A stretch of DNA of 9,124 nt. It comes from Lentisphaeria bacterium. Lineage in GTDB: Bacteria > Verrucomicrobiota > Lentisphaeria > Victivallales > Victivallaceae. Under the pieces are notes generated by a model. The model did no database searches. It saw only the letters and a program-made list of their open reading frames with translations, and was not told where the DNA came from. Location of the stretch: the NCBI GenBank assembly GCA_900768515.1, contig CAAGDG010000186.1, positions 1 to 9,124 on the forward strand, given 5' to 3'. The first letter of the stretch is position 1. Each line of letters opens with the position of its first letter. Both the position numbers and the translations under genes were made by a program. Of this stretch, positions 6,416-9,124 are shown piece after piece.

Positions 6416-8612
6416 GGATCGACACCTCCGGGACGCTGCCGTAAACAATATGTCCCGAACGGGACGGCTCCCCGGGGCGGCGGAGCGTCCATCGCCAGCC
6501 CCCGTCAGTCCGTGACAGCCGGACCCGAATATTAAACTTAGAGCCTCGATTGAAATATGCAATCTCGAAACCGGAATTAATTTGAAATAGTTCCAGGGAT
6601 CCGTAGTCTCCGCCGCTCTCCGGCGTGTAACAGGGCAGTTCCGGAGCCGTTTCCTCCAGCGACGCCAGAAAGGCGCGGGAATATCGGTCCGGTTCCGGAA
6701 GGATCAGCCGATCCACCGGGAATGAGCGGAACAACTCCGGCAGCCCGGAGAGCACCGGCTTGCGGGTTGCGGAGACAGCAAGCATCCCGATCCGGGTCGC
6801 ACCGCGTTCCCGCAAGAAAGCCGATGCCGCCCGCACGCCATCATATCCGGAAGGATTGACCACTGTCGCCAGCTCCCGCGCCGGCTCGACAATCGCAATG
6901 AGCGGGAATTCCGTTGATCCGCCGGAAGCGATCAGCACGGCGGGCGGTTCGAACGCCACGCGCAACGGCCACGAAAACAGAATCACCACCACCACCGCAG
7001 CCGCCGACAACCGGATTCCGCGCCGCCGCGCCCCAAGCGCAACGAAAAGCGCGACGTAAAAAAGCACCAGCTCCCCAACTTCAGGACGAACCGCCGCCCA
7101 CCGCCCAGAAAAGTCGGCGGTCACACGGGTGATCGCACCAACCGCGCCGAAGGCGCAGTCGAGCAACGCACCCCCGAGCCGGTCCGCCCAGAGAAACAGC
7201 GAACCCGCCGCCAGCTTGAAAAACAGAACCGGAAACAGCAAGGCCGTCACCGGAAGCAGCAGCAGGTTTGCGACGATCGAAACGGGAATCAACCGCCCCT
7301 GCGAGGCGAGGGAAATTCCGGCTCCGCCCAGAAATGCGGCGAAACAGCCGGTGAGGGCAAAAAAGAGTTCCCGCCACCGCCGGGAGCGCCGTTCCGCCCG
7401 GAACCGGTCGCCGGAGGGCATCAGCCGCGCCATGCCGCTTTCAAGCTCCGACTCTTCCCGGAACCGCTGCGAAAGCAGCAGCAGAACCGCGGTGATGAGA
7501 AACGAGTATTGAAACCCGATGTCGTTCACCAGGGCCGGGTTTCCGATCACCAGAACCGCCGCGGCCAGAAGCAGCGTGTTGATCGGAAGAGTCCAGGCCA
7601 GAAAACTGCGCAGCAGACAGCAGAGCGAAATCATGAACCATGCACGCATCGCCGGAGCATTTCCTCCGGTGGAGACCACATAAAACAGCAACAGAAACGG
7701 GATCAGCCGGCAGCGCAACCGCAGCGGGAACGGCGACAATACCAGAAACAACAACGCCGCCAGCGCCGCGACGTGGAGCCCGCTGACGGAAAAAAGATGG
7801 ATGGTTCCGGACTCGATCAGGTCGGCGCGGGTCGCCCGGTCAATGCCGCCGGTCACGCCGAAAAAGAGTGCCGCAACCATTCTGCGGGAGTGTTCATTTT
7901 CCATGGAATTCAGAGTCCGCCCCAGCAGCCAGTCGCGGAGATTCAGAACCGCGCCGAACCATCCCGGCGCGGCCGTTTCCGGTTCAAGCAAGTCCGCCCG
8001 GAAAACCCGGCTCGCCCCCCGTCCGGCCAGATAGTCGGCAAAACTGTAACCTCCTCCGAAAGGCCGCAGCCGTTCCCCTTCGCGAATCACGGCATCGGAA
8101 GAACGGGGCAGCTCAAGAATCCCGAAGGCGCGAAACCGGTCTCCGTACCGGAAACGGATGGGGCAATCGCGGGGCGGCCGCAGGAAAATCGTCCCGGAAA
8201 CCCTCTGTTCCTCTTCGCCGGTCAGTGCGAGCATCTCCGCTTCAGCCCGCAGGAGTCCTGGGGGCGGAATCTCCGGGACCGAAGTCACCCGTGAATCAGC
8301 GATCCGCAGGACCATCTCCGCCCCACAGTCGCGGTCGGGCAGGCGCCAGCGATAGCTGGAGGGGTGAAACACCCGGTTATTTTGAAATTCGTAACCGGCA
8401 AACGCCAGAACCGCGCCGGTCAGAACAACCGCAGCATCCCGGAAGCGGCAGAAGGTTCCGGCAGCCAGAACCGCAGCCGCGGCAACCGCAACCGCGAAGA
8501 GCGGTTCCTCCGCCGCCGTCACCGGAATCGCAAAAGAGAAAGTGCCGATTGCCAACGCCGCTTCGAAGCGGCAGGGGAAGCGATGGAGGAGGCTCTGTTT
8601 GAACAAATTCAT
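6399..8612 (-). CDS. comEC: ComEC/Rec2-type DNA internalisation channel with degenerate metallo-beta-lactamase region
   Basis: A 737-aa polytopic membrane protein. In natural transformation ComEC carries single-stranded DNA across the inner membrane. Two hydrophobic segments (about 18-73) lead into a soluble DUF4131/OB-like region (about 85-210). The Competence core follows with GTIHLFSVSGLHVA (269-282), PAMRAWFM (320-327), DIGFQYSFL (364-372) and SIVANLLLLP (445-454), and many membrane helices up to about 555. The last 180 residues keep the outline of the metallo-beta-lactamase domain (SGGSTEFPLIAIVEP, SGLPELFRSFPVDRLILPEP), but the metal-binding HxHxDH motif is missing: the matching stretch at 611-620 is LAVSATRKPV. 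This region is probably not a nuclease. The frame opens at TTG 8618; ATG at 8612 is preferred, though no good ribosome-binding site marks either. It is first in the comEC-glycosyltransferase-larE operon. Confidence 0.9.
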   Translation of the reverse strand: MNLFKQSLLHRFPCRFEAALAIGTFSFAIPVTAAEEPLFAVAVAAAAVLAAGTFCRFRDAAVVLTGAVLAFAGYEFQNNRVFHPSSYRWRLPDRDCGAEMVLRIADSRVTSVPEIPPPGLLRAEAEMLALTGEEEQRVSGTIFLRPPRDCPIRFRYGDRFRAFGILELPRSSDAVIREGERLRPFGGGYSFADYLAGRGASRVFRADLLEPETAAPGWFGAVLNLRDWLLGRTLNSMENEHSRRMVAALFFGVTGGIDRATRADLIESGTIHLFSVSGLHVAALAALLFLVLSPFPLRLRCRLIPFLLLFYVVSTGGNAPAMRAWFMISLCCLLRSFLAWTLPINTLLLAAAVLVIGNPALVNDIGFQYSFLITAVLLLLSQRFREESELESGMARLMPSGDRFRAERRSRRWRELFFALTGCFAAFLGGAGISLASQGRLIPVSIVANLLLLPVTALLFPVLFFKLAAGSLFLWADRLGGALLDCAFGAVGAITRVTADFSGRWAAVRPEVGELVLFYVALFVALGARRRGIRLSAAAVVVVILFSWPLRVAFEPPAVLIASGGSTEFPLIAIVEPARELATVVNPSGYDGVRAASAFLRERGATRIGMLAVSATRKPVLSGLPELFRSFPVDRLILPEPDRYSRAFLASLEETAPELPCYTPESGGDYGSLELFQINSGFEIAYFNRGSKFNIRVRLSRTDGGWRWTLRRPGEPSRSGHIVYGSVPEVSIHEFVR

Positions 8613-8641
8613 TTCCAATACCGGAGATTGTCTTGCGATAA

Positions 8642-8668
8642 ATTATCCGGGAAACCGGTCATTTGCAA
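8642..8668 (-). promoter_or_regulatory. Weak candidate promoter for comEC
   Basis: On the - strand, TTGCAA (8668-8663) and GATAAT (8647-8642) are 15 nt apart, shorter than the preferred 17. Transcription would start near 8635, about 23 nt before the ATG at 8612. It is back to back with the stronger rightward promoter at 8680-8707. Confidence 0.3.
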
Positions 8669-8679
8669 TCATCGTCCCA

Positions 8680-8707
8680 TTGAAAAAATTCGAAAATCCT
8701 TTATAAT
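8680..8707 (+). promoter_or_regulatory. Strong rightward sigma70-type promoter facing the peptide array
   Basis: TTGAAA (8680-8685) and a perfect TATAAT (8702-8707) are 16 nt apart. The predicted start is near 8714, almost on top of the purine-rich GGAGGAGAGG that precedes the mini-ORF at 8722. If used as drawn, the leader would be very short. No conventional gene lies downstream within the window, so this promoter most likely serves the short-ORF array. Confidence 0.6.
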
Positions 8708-8721
8708 AGAGGAGGAGAGGT

Positions 8722-8754
8722 GTGAATCTGCTGGAGGCAGGCGGGCCTGACTGA
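8722..8754 (+). CDS. Possible 10-codon leader mini-ORF
   Basis: GTG at 8722 opens a frame reading (M)NLLEAGGPD that stops at TGA 8752-8754. It is preceded by GGAGG with 6 nt spacing, one of the best ribosome-binding sites in the window, and lies about 15-20 nt after the promoter's -10 box. It does not resemble the array peptides that follow. It may be a translated leader, an unrelated micropeptide, or a purine-rich stretch that only looks like a start. A short inverted repeat follows the stop (GTCGT at 8758-8762 with ACGAC at 8776-8780). Confidence 0.3.
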   Translation: MNLLEAGGPD

Positions 8755-8808
8755 CACGTCGTTTTGTTTCAATTGACGACACTTCCGCCTGAAAAAGCAG
8801 GTTGCAAC

Positions 8809-8880
8809 GTGAAAGAGGGGGAGTGCGTCAGTTTTTCTCTGCATACTTTCTCCTCCCTGTTTTCACAAACGAAACAATAA
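8809..8880 (+). CDS. Short ORF, divergent first member of the SFSLHTF peptide array
   Basis: GTG at 8809 starts a 23-codon frame ending at TAA 8878-8880. The peptide begins (M)KEGECV, carries the shared core SFSLHTF and ends SSLFSQTKQ. The bases before the GTG end in CAAC, as do those before the ATG of the next two units, and a fainter likeness runs further upstream (CCTGAAAAAGCAGG against the later leaders). This supports GTG as the matching start. The frame is open back to 8755, so TTG at 8773 is a longer alternative. Apart from the core it has diverged clearly from the next two units, so it is either an older copy or the array's edge. Product function unknown. Confidence 0.45.
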   Translation: MKEGECVSFSLHTFSSLFSQTKQ

Positions 8881-8914
8881 GCGAGGGAAAAACAACTTGA
8901 GAAGATAGAACAAC

Positions 8915-8989
8915 ATGCGGAAGCGAGACAAAGGATTCAGCTTTTCTTTGCATACTTTCTTTTCTCCGCTTCCCAAAATGAAATTTTAA
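8915..8989 (+). CDS. 24-aa SFSLHTF-core peptide, array unit 1
   Basis: ATG at 8915, stop TAA at 8987-8989. The peptide begins MRKRDKGF, continues with the core SFSLHTFFS and ends PLPKMKF. A ribosome-binding site (TTGAGAAG) lies about 10 nt upstream, slightly weaker than in unit 2. The basic start ending in KGF resembles a type IV prepilin leader, but the hydrophobic FTLIELLVV-type helix that should follow is absent. Translation is plausible, not proven. No known family recognised. Confidence 0.5.
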   Translation: MRKRDKGFSFSLHTFFSPLPKMKF

Positions 8990-9024
8990 GCGGAAGAAAA
9001 AACTACTTGAGGAGATAGAACAAC

Positions 9025-9099
9025 ATGCGGAAGCGAAACAAAGGATTCAGCTTTTCTTTGCATACTTTCTTTTCTCCGCTTCCCAAAATGAAATTTTAA
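9025..9099 (+). CDS. 24-aa SFSLHTF-core peptide, array unit 2
   Basis: ATG at 9025, stop TAA at 9097-9099. It matches unit 1 except that residue 5 is Asn (AAC) instead of Asp (GAC), giving MRKRNKGF at the start. The ribosome-binding site is the stronger TTGAGGAG, 10 nt before the ATG. The next unit starts directly after the stop and is cut off by the window end after its own TTGAGGAG. The single base change between copies alters the amino acid. Confidence 0.52.
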   Translation: MRKRNKGFSFSLHTFFSPLPKMKF

Positions 9100-9124
9100 G
9101 CGGAAGAAAAAACTACTTGAGGAG

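Larger units (their letters stand above)
8881..9124 (+). repeat. Tandem array of about 110-bp units, each carrying a ribosome-binding site and short ORF (continues past window)
   Basis: The units are 8881-8989, 8990-9099 and a partial one from 9100 to the window end; 8809-8880 is a diverged ORF-only forerunner. The ATGs at 8915 and 9025 are exactly 110 bp apart. The two full ORFs differ at one base in 75 (8926 G against 9036 A). The leaders just before them differ at two bases in 24. Each unit has the order GCG-(G)A-rich tract, TTGAG(A/G)AG, ATAGAACAAC, then the ORF. Because 110 is not divisible by three, successive ORFs are in rotating frames and cannot form one long protein. The array is richer in A and T than the neighbouring genes. 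There are no spacers, so it is not a CRISPR array, and no transposase or terminal repeats are visible. Confidence 0.85.

Noticed and set aside
6416..6562. Longer start for the glycosyltransferase
   Set aside because: The extension lies inside comEC, does not resemble a GT4 N terminus, and the ATG at 6415 has GGAGGT 8 nt upstream.
8364..8750. + strand open frame of 128 codons running from inside comEC into the promoter region
   Set aside because: Most of it is antisense to comEC, it spans the rightward promoter and it has no domain or codon pattern of a real gene.
8881..9124. CRISPR array
   Set aside because: The units are contiguous near-identical 110-bp copies with no unique spacers, and contain start codons, stop codons and ribosome-binding sites.
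8881..9124. Insertion sequence or integrated element end
   Set aside because: No transposase or integrase, no terminal inverted repeats and no target duplication are visible within the window.

Overview
The window looks like chromosomal DNA of a Lentisphaerota bacterium, most likely a Victivallis-like or Victivallaceae relative. This is an inference: the genes are GC-rich, and the central locus puts a LacI-type regulator, a prepilin-leader protein with an H-X9-DG C-terminal motif and a secreted glycoside hydrolase side by side, a combination typical of Lentisphaerota and related phyla. No rRNA, tRNA, transposase or CRISPR array was seen.

Layout. (1) Positions 2-427, + strand: the 3' end of a SNF2/SWI2-type helicase gene whose 5' part lies outside the window. 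It converges on the next block across a possible hairpin. (2) Positions 475-4357, - strand: a sugar-utilisation locus read from right to left. It holds a LacI-family repressor whose promoter is bracketed by two identical 14-bp palindromes, then a prepilin-type protein with its own probable promoter and a foldable leader, then, 29 nt downstream, a secreted clan GH-A enzyme resembling GH51 alpha-L-arabinofuranosidases. (3) Positions 4468-8612, - strand: three overlapping genes, comEC, a GT4 glycosyltransferase and larE, translated in that order and almost certainly one transcript. (4) Positions 8613-8707: a divergent promoter region. (5) Positions 8708-9124, + strand: no conventional gene. A strong promoter and Shine-Dalgarno site lead into a 10-codon mini-ORF and then a tandem array of about 110-bp units. 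Each unit carries a 23-24-codon ORF sharing the core SFSLHTF; the array runs off the end of the window.

How the parts may work together. The LacI repressor probably controls itself through the paired operators and may answer to a sugar released by the neighbouring hydrolase. Co-location of a prepilin-like protein with the hydrolase suggests the two act together at or outside the cell envelope. The comEC operon combines a DNA-uptake channel with a degenerate metallo-beta-lactamase region, a sugar transferase and a sulfur transferase for nickel-pincer cofactor synthesis; these share no obvious pathway. The most unusual part is the peptide-encoding array at the right edge. Its units are nearly identical, lie in rotating reading frames, carry their own ribosome-binding sites, and begin with a basic leader ending in KGF that resembles a prepilin leader.
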